Shown here: one piece after another, positions 8,896 to 16,338 of the stretch
Position numbering within the stretch: the stretch's first letter is position 1
Layout of the letters: every line of letters begins with the position of its first letter
Source: Rhodospirillales bacterium
Lineage (GTDB): Bacteria > Pseudomonadota > Alphaproteobacteria > Rhodospirillales > GLO-3
Direction: 5' to 3'
DNA length: 33,770 nt
NCBI GenBank assembly: GCA_003354135.1
Contig: PIVK01000029.1
Coordinates: 1 to 33,770, forward strand
The notes under the pieces: generated by a model
Seen by the model: only the letters and a program-made list of their open reading frames with translations
Told to the model about the DNA's origin: nothing
Database searches by the model: none
Program-made: the position numbers and the translations under genes

Positions 8896-9300
8896 TCAGC
8901 CGGCTTTGTCGGCGAGGAAGAGACCGGTCTTTCTATCGACCTCTAGGATATGGTGGGCCAGCCATTGCTTGAGGAAGGGAAGCATGTCGGCCGGCACATT
9001 GGCATCGCCTTCATCGAACCTCTTCTTCAGGCCCATGGCCCGTTCGAGCAGGTCCAGGTGCTCCTGCTTGTGGTTGAAGAACTCTGGGTCGCCGTAAGTT
9101 TGCATCAGCCTCTCCTCGTGCCGGAAATGCCACGACGTGTAACTCAGCAGTTCGTTGAGAACGTCTCCGACTGTCGACGCGTCCTGCCCTTCCGTCACGG
9201 CATCGCTCAGCGCGTTGATCATACCGACGAGCTTCTTGTGGTCTTCGTCGATCTGCTCGTAACCGACACTTAGCGCAGACGTCCATTCCAAGAATGCCAT
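8896..9300 (-). CDS. Bacteriohemerythrin
   Basis: Small cytoplasmic non-heme di-iron protein that binds O2 (or senses O2/NO). All hemerythrin ligands are visible in the 134-residue product: H21, H58 with E62 (HxxxE), H77 with H81 (HxxxH), and H117 with D122 (HxxxxD). Its length is typical of single-domain bacterial hemerythrins. The frame extends upstream to 9459, but the family begins at the ATG at 9298-9300 (MAFLEW). It is convergent with the sensor gene, with 7 bp between the stop codons, so the two are not one operon. Single-domain hemerythrins often go with motility or chemotaxis in aquatic alphaproteobacteria; that link is not shown here. Confidence 0.93.
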   Translation of the reverse strand: MAFLEWTSALSVGYEQIDEDHKKLVGMINALSDAVTEGQDASTVGDVLNELLSYTSWHFRHEERLMQTYGDPEFFNHKQEHLDLLERAMGLKKRFDEGDANVPADMLPFLKQWLAHHILEVDRKTGLFLADKAG

Positions 9301-9481
9301 GATGCACATCTCCGTCACTAGTCGTCTGAATCCCTTAAATTTCAGGGTATATCGAGGCTCTTGCAAAACGCAGTAAAGGCGGTGAAATTTACGCGGCAGC
9401 GTCTGGTTTTCGAGGCGTCCGCCCCTCCCTTCGGGTATGTTGAATCTATGAAAGTCCAACGATCAAAGAGAGTTGCGGACC

Positions 9482-9640
9482 ATGCCTCTTCCCGAGATGC
9501 TATCCGACTACCGGCACACCATTCAAGGCCATCTTTTCCCCTGGCTCGAAGAGGATCTCGGGCCACTGAGCGGCCGTCACCGGAAGTTCGTGACGGTTGT
9601 CGAGGCGACGCTCCGGGATCGTACCCGACCGAGGCGGTAA
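9482..9640 (+). pseudogene. N-terminal fragment of an IS-type transposase
   Basis: This frame gives 52 residues beginning MPLPEMLSDY, with LFPWLEEDLGPLSGRHRKFV further on. That is the style of the N-terminus of IS5-family-like transposases (a W-L-x-x-x-L-G-P-L pattern followed by a basic GRHRK segment). It then stops, with no DDE catalytic core. I read it as a remnant of an insertion sequence. It sits at the left edge of the lower-GC island. I have no alignment, so the family name is tentative. Confidence 0.5.
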
Positions 9641-9787
9641 TCAAGTAAAGTTATTCCTTGCAACACAGGGGTCGTCCACACATGGTCCTACTTGACGCCA
9701 TGGCGATGTGTGGTCGCCGTTCTTGCTCCACGTCCAGGGACACGACCCTAAGTTTAGGAGACGGATTTTATTAATCCGCTTTTGAAG
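9641..9787. other. Intergenic region with two inverted repeats ahead of the rhomboid gene
   Basis: CCACACAT at 9676-9683 is mirrored by ATGTGTGG at 9706-9713. A shorter hairpin CGGATT-ttatt-AATCCG at 9762-9778 ends 9 bp before the rhomboid ATG. No Shine-Dalgarno site is evident at normal spacing. Either dyad could be an operator or an RNA hairpin affecting translation (inference). Confidence 0.35.
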
Positions 9788-10348
9788 ATGCAATTCCTCA
9801 AGGAAAAATTTCAGCCCATAATCATTCTCGTGTCGGCGATTTGGATCGTGGAGATCGTCAATTTTTTCCTCGGCCACAGTTTGACCGGTTGGGGGATCCT
9901 GCCCCGCAGCCTTGGAGGGCTTATAGGAATTCCCTTGGCCCCATTTATCCACGCCGGCTTCTGGCATGCCGTTTCCAATACCGTACCGATCATTATTTTG
10001 GGGGGTCTTGCCCTTGCCTCCGGCGACAAGCGGTTTTGGTTAACGACCGCAGAGGTTATATTGTTTACCGGCATTTTCGTTTGGTTGTTTGCACGCGATG
10101 ACTACCATATTGGTGCAAGTGGGCTGGTTTTCGGATACTTTGGCGTCTTGATGGGACGCGCTTTCATTGAGCGCAATATTGCGTCCGTCATCGTTGCTGT
10201 TGTTACGGTCATTTTATATGGCGGCATGCTATGGGGCGTTCTCCCGATTAGAAGCTTTGTCTCCTTTGAAAGTCATCTGTTTGGGGTGATCGCGGGCGTA
10301 GTTGTTGTGTGGCTAAACAATAAAATTGGAAAAGCTCAACCAGAATAG
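9788..10348 (+). CDS. Rhomboid-family intramembrane serine protease
   Basis: A small integral membrane protein of 186 residues with about six hydrophobic segments. The rhomboid catalytic pair is visible: the serine in GASG (S111) and the histidine in ESHLFG (H163). H60 and N64 in WHAVSN match the conserved HxxxN of the second helix, which shapes the oxyanion hole. I chose the ATG at 9788; TTG at 9782 is possible. Third-position GC is much lower than in the flanking sulfate and sensor genes (one sampled 60-bp line is 47% GC), matching the downstream yjf-like island. It is convergent with the DUF1190 gene. Its substrate is unknown; a role in the membrane-stress module beside it is only inferred. 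Confidence 0.88.
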   Translation: MQFLKEKFQPIIILVSAIWIVEIVNFFLGHSLTGWGILPRSLGGLIGIPLAPFIHAGFWHAVSNTVPIIILGGLALASGDKRFWLTTAEVILFTGIFVWLFARDDYHIGASGLVFGYFGVLMGRAFIERNIASVIVAVVTVILYGGMLWGVLPIRSFVSFESHLFGVIAGVVVVWLNNKIGKAQPE

Positions 10349-10542
10349 GGGAGCTTCCTTTTAGACAAATTTGTATCCTGTAGGATAACCTGAAATATTC
10401 ACGAAAGGGTGCCGCAAGCGGCGCGTCGATGCTGATTTTTCGGGTGGCGGCATCACCACAGCGGCTGGGTTTTGCTGCTGCTGCAAGGAAGCCCAGGCAG
10501 AACCAAAATCCAGAAATTACCCAGCTTCATGAAATAACCGGG
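10349..10542. other. Structured convergent intergenic region
   Basis: Contains GCCGC-aa-GCGGC near 10411-10425 and a two-part stem at 10465-10496 (CTGGG/CCCAG around TTGC/GCAA). No T-tract follows, so a classical terminator call is weak, but the position between two converging genes fits a transcript end. Confidence 0.35.
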
Positions 10543-11055
10543 TTAACCACCTGAACTGTAAGCTCGCGCCCCGAAGCCGCCGCGCGCAACGGTGCGAGTG
10601 CGCACAGGCGGCCGTTTGACCTGAGATTTTGCAACCTGCGTACGTCCATCGCGCGCGACAGACCCAATTCTGTTGTTTGATGCGGTCGTATAACTATTAG
10701 GATAGCCGCTGGTTCTGTAAAGAGGTTGGGTATAAACGCCTGAAGAAAATCTTGGCGCTATCATATATCCGACCATGAAGGGCAACCAAAAGCCCGAGCT
10801 CGTTCGTTGGCACCGATTATACCCAAAGTCGGAATAACATTCATTCTGCCCAGCATATTTGGGGGAGACTTGGTTGTGCAGTTCCTGCGCCTTTTGAAAT
10901 TCCACGCGACAGGTGTCGGCATCCTTTACACCTGCGTTGATGCATGATTCTACCGAGTCGTAGGTAAGCGCCTCTTCTGTCGCCTCACCGCAAGCGGCCA
11001 GGATAAACGCGGTCGCTCCCAACAGAGTTGCCCTAAATGTGTATGTATTATTCAT
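10543..11055 (-). CDS. yjfM: DUF1190 lipoprotein, YjfM/YgiB family
   Basis: A 170-residue predicted lipoprotein: hydrophobic signal with lipobox LAAC (C22). The mature region is rich in Cys, Tyr and Ser, including the segment QNECYSDFGYNRC. The C-terminus is basic and Gly/Ser-rich (RTVARGGFGARAYSSGG). This fits the DUF1190 family (E. coli YjfM, YgiB), which is encoded beside ATP-grasp amidoligase-like genes (yjfC, ygiC). Function is unknown; location should be periplasmic, membrane-anchored. It starts 19 bp after the DUF350 stop, with a good GAGGGGG ribosome-binding site inside the gap, and is the last gene of the minus-strand arm. Confidence 0.8.
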   Translation of the reverse strand: MNNTYTFRATLLGATAFILAACGEATEEALTYDSVESCINAGVKDADTCRVEFQKAQELHNQVSPKYAGQNECYSDFGYNRCQRTSSGFWLPFMVGYMIAPRFSSGVYTQPLYRTSGYPNSYTTASNNRIGSVARDGRTQVAKSQVKRPPVRTRTVARGGFGARAYSSGG

Positions 11056-11074
11056 CGGCGCAGATCCCCCTCAT

Positions 11075-11488
11075 TCACGGTGTCATGCTGGCTGCGTTGA
11101 GCATGCCGCCCGCCAATGATGCCGCACCGAGCCATATGCCGGCCGCGATTTCGTTTTCCTCAATACGCTCGGAAATTCGCGGCATGGGCCAGCGAACGAA
11201 AAAATAAACACCGATCTGGACGATCATTGCGACGCCCCCCCAAAGAATCATCTCGATAATTTTGTTGGAGTTCACCATGACGCTGACCAGGGGCAGCGCA
11301 AATCCGATGAGACTGCCCGAAAACGCGATGGCGGCCGCTGTTGATTTCTCTTTGATCAGTTTAAATTCGTCGTGCTTGGTGATGCGCCAATAAATCAACG
11401 TAAAAGCAATCGTCAGCACGGCGGAAACGGCGAAAAAAGCGAAGAATGCGGTTAGGTTCGATAAAAATTCATTTATTTGCATGTTCAT
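11075..11488 (-). CDS. yjfL: DUF350 inner-membrane protein, YjfL family
   Basis: 137 residues with four predicted helices, roughly 10-34, 50-72, 77-98 and 113-135. The conserved feature is the amphipathic turn before and into helix 2, STAAAIAFSGSLIGFALPL, typical of DUF350. E. coli YjfL is of similar size (about 132). The gene has an AAAGGGG ribosome-binding site and sits between DUF2491 and DUF1190, the same order as yjfK-yjfL-yjfM. DUF350 proteins recur with PspA homologues and ATP-grasp genes. The biochemical function is unknown; a small channel or scaffold in the inner membrane is plausible. Confidence 0.87.
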   Translation of the reverse strand: MNMQINEFLSNLTAFFAFFAVSAVLTIAFTLIYWRITKHDEFKLIKEKSTAAAIAFSGSLIGFALPLVSVMVNSNKIIEMILWGGVAMIVQIGVYFFVRWPMPRISERIEENEIAAGIWLGAASLAGGMLNAASMTP

Positions 11489-11550
11489 TCGACACCCCTT
11501 TAAAGACGCAGAATCAGTCAGACTGGACAGCGGATTGCAGGTTTATACGA

Positions 11551-12243
11551 TTAAATTACCTTCAACATGGAAAACTCGAGGTCTACTCCCACCATGAGTT
11601 CGACCGTATTCTCGCCATCATAAGAGTCAACGGTTATCAAAAGATACTCGTTCTTTTTGCCGTCCTCTAAATTTCGGCCGTACAGCATGGTTTTTTGAAA
11701 GTTGTTCCGGTGTTCGTCCGAGTCCGGGTCCTCGTAAACGGCTTCCGTAAATTCGACCGGATCGGCATAGCCGTCGGTGGTGTCGAACCATACGCGCGTG
11801 TATTGCGCGCCATCTTCCAGGCGGAACGTGGGGGCGCCTAGTTTGCCGTCTCTCGACGTCCACTGCGCCCATTCACTTTCGCTTCCCGGATAGTAGCTCT
11901 TATACGGCACGTAGAGGGTGATTTCCTCTACATGCTCATCCTCCACGCCTGCGACCGTCAAAACCTGGATCATCTTGTCGGCGGCGGCGTAGTAGCGGTG
12001 TACGTAAGTTGCATCGCCCAATTCTATATATCCTTGAGCCACGATCAGGATCGTCGAATCGGGCAGTTCGACGTGCAGATCGTCCGCATGGATACGCAAA
12101 GGAAGCGTGTCGATGTCCACAGCTGCGCCGATGCGCAGTCCGAGCGGAGTGGCGAATTCATCCTCCTCGTCATGGCGGTTGAATTTATTTTTGAGATCGC
12201 GGACGCCGCTTTTAAAAAGCGACTTCATTGAGCCACCAATCAT
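11551..12243 (-). CDS. yjfK: DUF2491 protein, YjfK family
   Basis: A 230-residue soluble acidic protein, close to the length of E. coli YjfK (about 219). It has no signal peptide or membrane segment. The body is beta-rich, with motifs such as LGLRIGAAVDID near the N-terminus and YYPGSESEWAQW in the middle, as expected for DUF2491. A strong GGAGG sits just before the first ATG (12243). An in-frame ATG five codons later (12228) is an alternative start. It follows the channel gene by 43 bp and precedes DUF350 by 62 bp, in the same direction. Function unknown; the conserved neighbourhood suggests a cytosolic partner of the PspA/DUF350 membrane system. Confidence 0.8.
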   Translation of the reverse strand: MIGGSMKSLFKSGVRDLKNKFNRHDEEDEFATPLGLRIGAAVDIDTLPLRIHADDLHVELPDSTILIVAQGYIELGDATYVHRYYAAADKMIQVLTVAGVEDEHVEEITLYVPYKSYYPGSESEWAQWTSRDGKLGAPTFRLEDGAQYTRVWFDTTDGYADPVEFTEAVYEDPDSDEHRNNFQKTMLYGRNLEDGKKNEYLLITVDSYDGENTVELMVGVDLEFSMLKVI

Positions 12244-12286
12244 TTTACCTCCAAAGTTTTCAAGGTCGCAGCGCCGTCGCCCACGG

Positions 12287-13348
12287 TCATTGCGACGTCA
12301 ATCCGGACCAATTGATGTCCGACGGCCCGATGCGCCGGGCGGCCATAAAATAAAGAATCGTCCCTGGAGCGACTTGAAAATCGGACGGCGCGTTCAAAAC
12401 CAGGTCGTCACCAAGGGTGCTTTTGGCCACACCGAAAAGCGTCGCGTCGTGGCTGTTTTTAAATTCGGAAAAAAGCGCACCGTAATTTACGGCATGGATG
12501 TTTTCCGGAACATTGAGGCTGAATTGAGTCGGACCTTCCAAGGTCGAAAGAAGTTGACGCTGGACTCGACTCGAACCGGGATCCTGCGCCGAGCGCACCA
12601 TCATCTCAATGGATAACGAAACATTGCATTCAGCCTGCGAGCAATGCGCCTTTAGAAGATCGGCGAAGCTCTGTTGGTCGAAGTAGGCGACCATGTGCGC
12701 ACCCTGATTTATCGCGGCTGCTCCCAAGGCGGCGGCGAGCGTTTCGTTATCGTCATTGCCGAGCGCTATAATATGTCCCGCCGCCTTCACCCCGGCCCTG
12801 GTCAAAAGATCTGGCGTGTTCAAGGTCGTGCTGCGGACAAAATGAATCTGGTCAGGCATTGGGTTTTCGATGTTCTTCACGGTACACAGGACAATTTTGC
12901 GGTCCTTGCCGTCTTTATCCCCGCGGATGTGATCGACCATGCGCTGGGTCTTCGATCCGTGCCAGCCGAGAATGACAATGTGACCCGATAAGTTTTCGTA
13001 ACTCGATAATCCGCGCATTCTTTTCCTCCATCTTTCGGAAATATGCCGCACTACTTTTGCTATGATCGTCGTAAATAGGGCGATACTGCCCGGCATTATC
13101 CATAGCACCACTGCCAGTCGCCCCGCTTCCGTCGCCGGAGAATAATCGCCATATCCTACGGTGGTGGCTGTGGTGGCGTAAAAATACCAAAAGATTTCGG
13201 GACTAGAAATTTTTTCGCCGCCGATTGCGTCGAAAAGGCCCCACGAGATCATGAAATGACCCAAGGTCAATATCAGGATAATATCCCAAGTTAAATTCGT
13301 AACCCTCGCATAAATGCGTCTAGCGACGGTTGATAAAATGAAATGCAT
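12287..13348 (-). CDS. Two-TM potassium channel with RCK (TrkA-N-like) domain
   Basis: 353 residues. Two helices (about 21-39 and 78-103) flank a pore loop with the K+ selectivity filter TVGYGD at 63-68. A cytosolic RCK domain follows from about 122, starting HIVILGWHGSKT, a modified glycine-rich nucleotide loop (GWHGSK rather than GxGxxG). A second regulatory half ends with a TrkA-C-like segment (GTILYFMAARR). It is therefore a ligand-gated K+ channel in the MthK/Kch style. It is the promoter-proximal gene of the minus-strand arm and diverges from the DUF2170-PspA arm. The E. coli yjf operon has no channel, but ion channels are known neighbours of PspA/DUF350 clusters in other bacteria. It may couple membrane damage to K+ flux (inference). 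Confidence 0.9.
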   Translation of the reverse strand: MHFILSTVARRIYARVTNLTWDIILILTLGHFMISWGLFDAIGGEKISSPEIFWYFYATTATTVGYGDYSPATEAGRLAVVLWIMPGSIALFTTIIAKVVRHISERWRKRMRGLSSYENLSGHIVILGWHGSKTQRMVDHIRGDKDGKDRKIVLCTVKNIENPMPDQIHFVRSTTLNTPDLLTRAGVKAAGHIIALGNDDNETLAAALGAAAINQGAHMVAYFDQQSFADLLKAHCSQAECNVSLSIEMMVRSAQDPGSSRVQRQLLSTLEGPTQFSLNVPENIHAVNYGALFSEFKNSHDATLFGVAKSTLGDDLVLNAPSDFQVAPGTILYFMAARRIGPSDINWSGLTSQ

Positions 13349-13471
13349 CCTGATAATCCGTTGCGAGATTTGGCGAGGGTCACATAACCTTGGGTCGGCA
13401 TGAGGCGCTCATATTTTCACTATACTCCAGCGGGTAACGCTAAACCACGGAATGTGGAGGGGCTAAATTTT

Positions 13472-13509
13472 TTGCTTGCCATAATTCTTTACATGTAATA
13501 TCTAACATG
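13472..13509 (+). promoter_or_regulatory. Candidate promoter and overlapping dyad upstream of the DUF2170-PspA arm
   Basis: TTGCTT (13472) and TAATAT (13496) are 18 bp apart, acceptable -35/-10 boxes. A dyad CATGT-N8-ACATG at 13492-13509 overlaps the -10 box, where a repressor would act. The region lies between the divergent channel gene and the DUF2170 gene, so it could control both. Not tested beyond pattern. Confidence 0.35.
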
Positions 13510-13533
13510 CAAGGAATTTATTGGAGTTTTTTA

Positions 13534-14157
13534 ATGGCGACAAAGAGCCCGTCATATTATCAGTCCAGATATCGAGACCGTTTGCGCCAGCAAGGTTACA
13601 TTAAAAAAGAGGTCTGGATTCCGTCCAATTGGACCCAGGTTCTGAAGGAATGCGAGAGCGCTCTAAGGGTTGGCATCGTACCAATTATTCCCAAAATGGG
13701 TAAGGAGAGGAACATGAATCAAATCAACAACTGGGACACTCAAACTTTGTTTGAAGCGCTTGGTCAGTCTGAGCCGGTTGCCGAAGACACCATCGAAGTT
13801 GAATTGGTTGAAGGCGCCGAACCCGGGATATTGCTCACGATGAAGGAATTCGGAGATTTGCCTATTTTAATGAGTGTCAGCGGAAGCCAGATCATCGTCG
13901 ATACCTTGCTCTGGCCCGTTGGCGAAGCCAAAGACAGCGCAGCCTTCAATACAATCGCACTTAAGACTCATAAGCTGCTTCCCTTATCGACCTTTGGAAT
14001 TACGCGCGGCCCCGATGATCAAGACTATTACGAGATGTTCGGCTCGCTCAGTTCCGGATCATTGCTGGAATCGATAATTTATGAGGTTGAAACGCTGGCG
14101 GACAATGCCCTGCAGGCTGCTGGGGCTTATCAGTCGGGCCTGAAAAACGTCGCCTGA
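13534..14157 (+). CDS. yjfI: DUF2170 protein (YjfI family) with a basic N-terminal extension
   Basis: The last about 145 residues, from the internal MNQINNWD, match the DUF2170 family, whose E. coli member YjfI has about 133 residues. The first about 60 residues are extra: SRYRDRLRQQGYIKKEVWIP resembles the start of small ribbon-helix-helix-like proteins (DUF3018-type RLRxxGLRPVQIWVP). The protein could therefore bind DNA and regulate the cluster (inference). I chose the ATG at 13534 because GGAG lies 7 bp upstream; ATG at 13507 is possible. It precedes the PspA gene by 51 bp, as yjfI precedes yjfJ. Confidence 0.75.
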   Translation: MATKSPSYYQSRYRDRLRQQGYIKKEVWIPSNWTQVLKECESALRVGIVPIIPKMGKERNMNQINNWDTQTLFEALGQSEPVAEDTIEVELVEGAEPGILLTMKEFGDLPILMSVSGSQIIVDTLLWPVGEAKDSAAFNTIALKTHKLLPLSTFGITRGPDDQDYYEMFGSLSSGSLLESIIYEVETLADNALQAAGAYQSGLKNVA

Positions 14158-14208
14158 TCAATTGCGCCGACGAGCTGGGGCAATAATTTCTGATAAAGGA
14201 ATCATAAG

Positions 14209-14904
14209 ATGAGTATTTGGGAAAAAGTGGTAACGGCTGTCCGCGGTGGGGTTAACGAAGCCGGCGAGGCCATTGTAGACGGTCAGGTCCTGCGGATTTT
14301 GGATCAGGAAATTCGGGATGCGGACAACGATCTTGGTAAATCCAAGGAGGCCCTCACGGGGATCATCGCCAAGCGCAGGCTGGCCGATAAAAAGGTCGAA
14401 AGCTTGAAAAAATCGCTGGGCGAATACGAAGGCTACGCGATTCAGGCGCTTGATAAAAATGATGAGACGTTGGCGACGGAGATTGCGGAAAAGATCGCCA
14501 GACAAGAAACTGAACTTTTGGGCGAGGAAGGGCTTGCCAAGTCTTTTGCCGATAGCGAATCGCAACTTCGCCGGGCCGTGGCGCAGACCGACGCCAATTT
14601 GAAAAGGCTCAAACAGCAAGTCGACACCGTTAAAGCGACCGAGAAAGTGCAAAAAGCGCAGGCGGCGGTTGCCGCCCGGCACTCCGGAGCAGACAGTAGT
14701 ATGCGGAACGCTGTCGACAGTTTAGGGCGTCTAAAGACCAAGCAGGCCGAGCGGTCCGCTCAGTTTGAAGCCGCCCGTGAACTCGCGGGCTCCACGGAAG
14801 AAGTGAGCCTTGACGACAAGCTCAAGGCGGCGGGAATTATCGGCGGCGGGGCCACCAGCGGCGGAGACGTGCTGACGCGGCTAAAAGCGAAACGCGGCGG
14901 TTGA
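14209..14904 (+). CDS. yjfJ: PspA/IM30 family protein, YjfJ-like
   Basis: 231 residues, the usual PspA/YjfJ length (YjfJ about 232). It starts MSIWEKVVTAVRGG, an amphipathic helix expected to bind anionic membranes. A long alpha-helical coiled coil rich in Lys, Glu and Ala follows (about 30-180), then a flexible Gly-rich end. PspA/IM30 proteins assemble into ESCRT-III-like rods or rings on the inner membrane and limit proton leakage. No pspF, pspB or pspC gene is near, so this is not the classical phage-shock operon but the yjf type. AAGGA lies 8 bp before the ATG. It should be the membrane scaffold of the module. Confidence 0.88.
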   Translation: MSIWEKVVTAVRGGVNEAGEAIVDGQVLRILDQEIRDADNDLGKSKEALTGIIAKRRLADKKVESLKKSLGEYEGYAIQALDKNDETLATEIAEKIARQETELLGEEGLAKSFADSESQLRRAVAQTDANLKRLKQQVDTVKATEKVQKAQAAVAARHSGADSSMRNAVDSLGRLKTKQAERSAQFEAARELAGSTEEVSLDDKLKAAGIIGGGATSGGDVLTRLKAKRGG

Positions 14905-14945
14905 TACATACCAGCCGACATTGATAAGCACCCATTGTGATCGCG

Positions 14946-15029
14946 TTTCCCGTCCCCTCGGGGCGTCGGAAAGGCTTGACGATGCGTTAGCATCGACTGT
15001 GCCTTCCCTCCTGCCGAGGAAGCGGGAAA
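14946..15029 (+). ncRNA. Nested multi-helix RNA structure between the PspA and ATP-grasp genes
   Basis: Four nested helices can be paired by hand: TTTCCCG 14946-14952 with CGGGAAA 15023-15029; CCTCGG 14956-14961 with CCGAGG 15014-15019; GGAAAGGC 14968-14975 with GCCTTCC 15001-15007 (one bulge); and CGATGC-gtta-GCATCG at 14980-14995. No T-tract follows. It could be an attenuator or mRNA-processing element separating expression of PspA from the enzymes, a small RNA, or a mobile palindromic repeat. The identity is not recognised. Confidence 0.5.
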
Positions 15030-15088
15030 GATATCGTATGGGTGCCATATGTTAGATTTTATCCACTAGCCGGAAACCTCGGGAGACC

Positions 15089-15103
15089 GTCACAATGGGT
15101 GAC
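15089..15103 (+). promoter_or_regulatory. Short hairpin upstream of the ATP-grasp gene
   Basis: GTCAC-aatgg-GTGAC, a perfect 5-bp stem about 50 bp before the start codon. It could be an operator or a leader hairpin. Weak evidence alone. Confidence 0.25.
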
Positions 15104-15151
15104 TATCAATTGGTTCCCCTTTGGATCGGATAAAGGGTCTAATTTTTAGCT

Positions 15152-16312
15152 ATGAACCGGATTCCCGTTTCTCAAAGGCCCGACCTTGAAAAGGACGCCC
15201 TGGAGCATGGTTTCGAATTCCAGGGGGACGATGGAATTCCTTATTGGGACGAGACCGCTTATTACCGGTTTACATTACGCCAGATAGAAAAAGATATCGA
15301 AGCTCCGGCTGATGAAATCGAGAGCATGTGCTTCGAAGTCCTGGACCGCTCATTATCCGATGAAACGATCATGAAGCGTCTCAAGATTCCCGAGCCCTAT
15401 TGGGACTACGTGGCACAAAGTTGGCGGCGTAAGGAAAAAGACCTCTACGGTCGGCTGGACTTCTCTTATGACGGGACGGGACCCGCCAAACTATATGAAT
15501 ACAACGCCGATACGCCGACCACGCTATACGAAACGGCCGTCTTCCAATGGGGGTGGTTAGAGCAAGCATCTAAGATTGGCCTCGTTCCGGACGGGTGTGA
15601 TCAGTTCAACGAAATTCACGAAGATCTGGTGGAGGCTTTCGCCGGCTTGGATGTCCCGGGCCGCATGCATTTCGCGTGCTTGCAGGAGATCGAAGACGAT
15701 AAAGGAACGGTCGACTATCTCGAGGAGTGCGCCCAAGAGGCGGGATTGGATACGTGCTCGATTTCCTTGAAGGATATCGGCGTCGATCCTGCGGGAAAAT
15801 TCACCGATCTGGAAGACTATGTGATTGAGACTCTATTCAAGCTCTATCCCTGGGAATGGATTATGGAGGAGGAATTCGGAAAGTATCTGGTCGATAGCGG
15901 CGTTCATTTTATGGAGCCGCCTTGGAAGGCCGTTCTCTCCAACAAAGGCCTCTTGGCGTTACTCTGGGATATGTTTGAAGGACATCCGAATTTGTTGCCC
16001 ACCTATTTCGAGGACGACCCTCGAGCCGCCGACCTTTCAAGCCGCTATGTCCGCAAGCCACTGCTGTCCCGTTGCGGGCAGAATATCGAACTGGTCGATG
16101 GAGACGCCACCAGAGTTCAAACGAAGGGGCCGTATGGCGACGAGGGGTTCGTTGTGCAAGCATTTCATTCACTACCTGTTTTTGATGGGAAATATCCGCT
16201 CCTTGGCTGTTGGTTGATTGCCGGGCGGTCTGCGGGGTTGAGTATCCGCGAAAGCCGAAATATTGTCACAACCGAGGATGCGTGTTTCGTGCCGCATGTG
16301 ATTCGTGATTGA
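15152..16312 (+). CDS. yjfC: ATP-grasp amidoligase, glutathionylspermidine-synthase-like (YjfC family)
   Basis: 386 residues, matching E. coli YjfC (about 387). It resembles the C-terminal synthetase half of glutathionylspermidine synthase, which ligates a peptide carboxyl to a polyamine amine using ATP. Visible family motifs are the substrate/nucleotide-site segment FSYDGTGPAKLYEYNADTPT (about 110-129), the EPPWKAVLSNKGLL segment (about 255) and a late FVVQAFHSLP stretch. No amidase half is fused. Its exact substrate is unknown. The next gene encodes a polyamine-type decarboxylase, so a polyamine amide is a reasonable product (inference). The gene begins at ATG 15152 after a 247-bp gap with a structured RNA, so it may have separate control from PspA. 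Confidence 0.87.
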   Translation: MNRIPVSQRPDLEKDALEHGFEFQGDDGIPYWDETAYYRFTLRQIEKDIEAPADEIESMCFEVLDRSLSDETIMKRLKIPEPYWDYVAQSWRRKEKDLYGRLDFSYDGTGPAKLYEYNADTPTTLYETAVFQWGWLEQASKIGLVPDGCDQFNEIHEDLVEAFAGLDVPGRMHFACLQEIEDDKGTVDYLEECAQEAGLDTCSISLKDIGVDPAGKFTDLEDYVIETLFKLYPWEWIMEEEFGKYLVDSGVHFMEPPWKAVLSNKGLLALLWDMFEGHPNLLPTYFEDDPRAADLSSRYVRKPLLSRCGQNIELVDGDATRVQTKGPYGDEGFVVQAFHSLPVFDGKYPLLGCWLIAGRSAGLSIRESRNIVTTEDACFVPHVIRD

Positions 16313-16338
16313 TCAACCGGATTTCAGGAAGAGACGAT

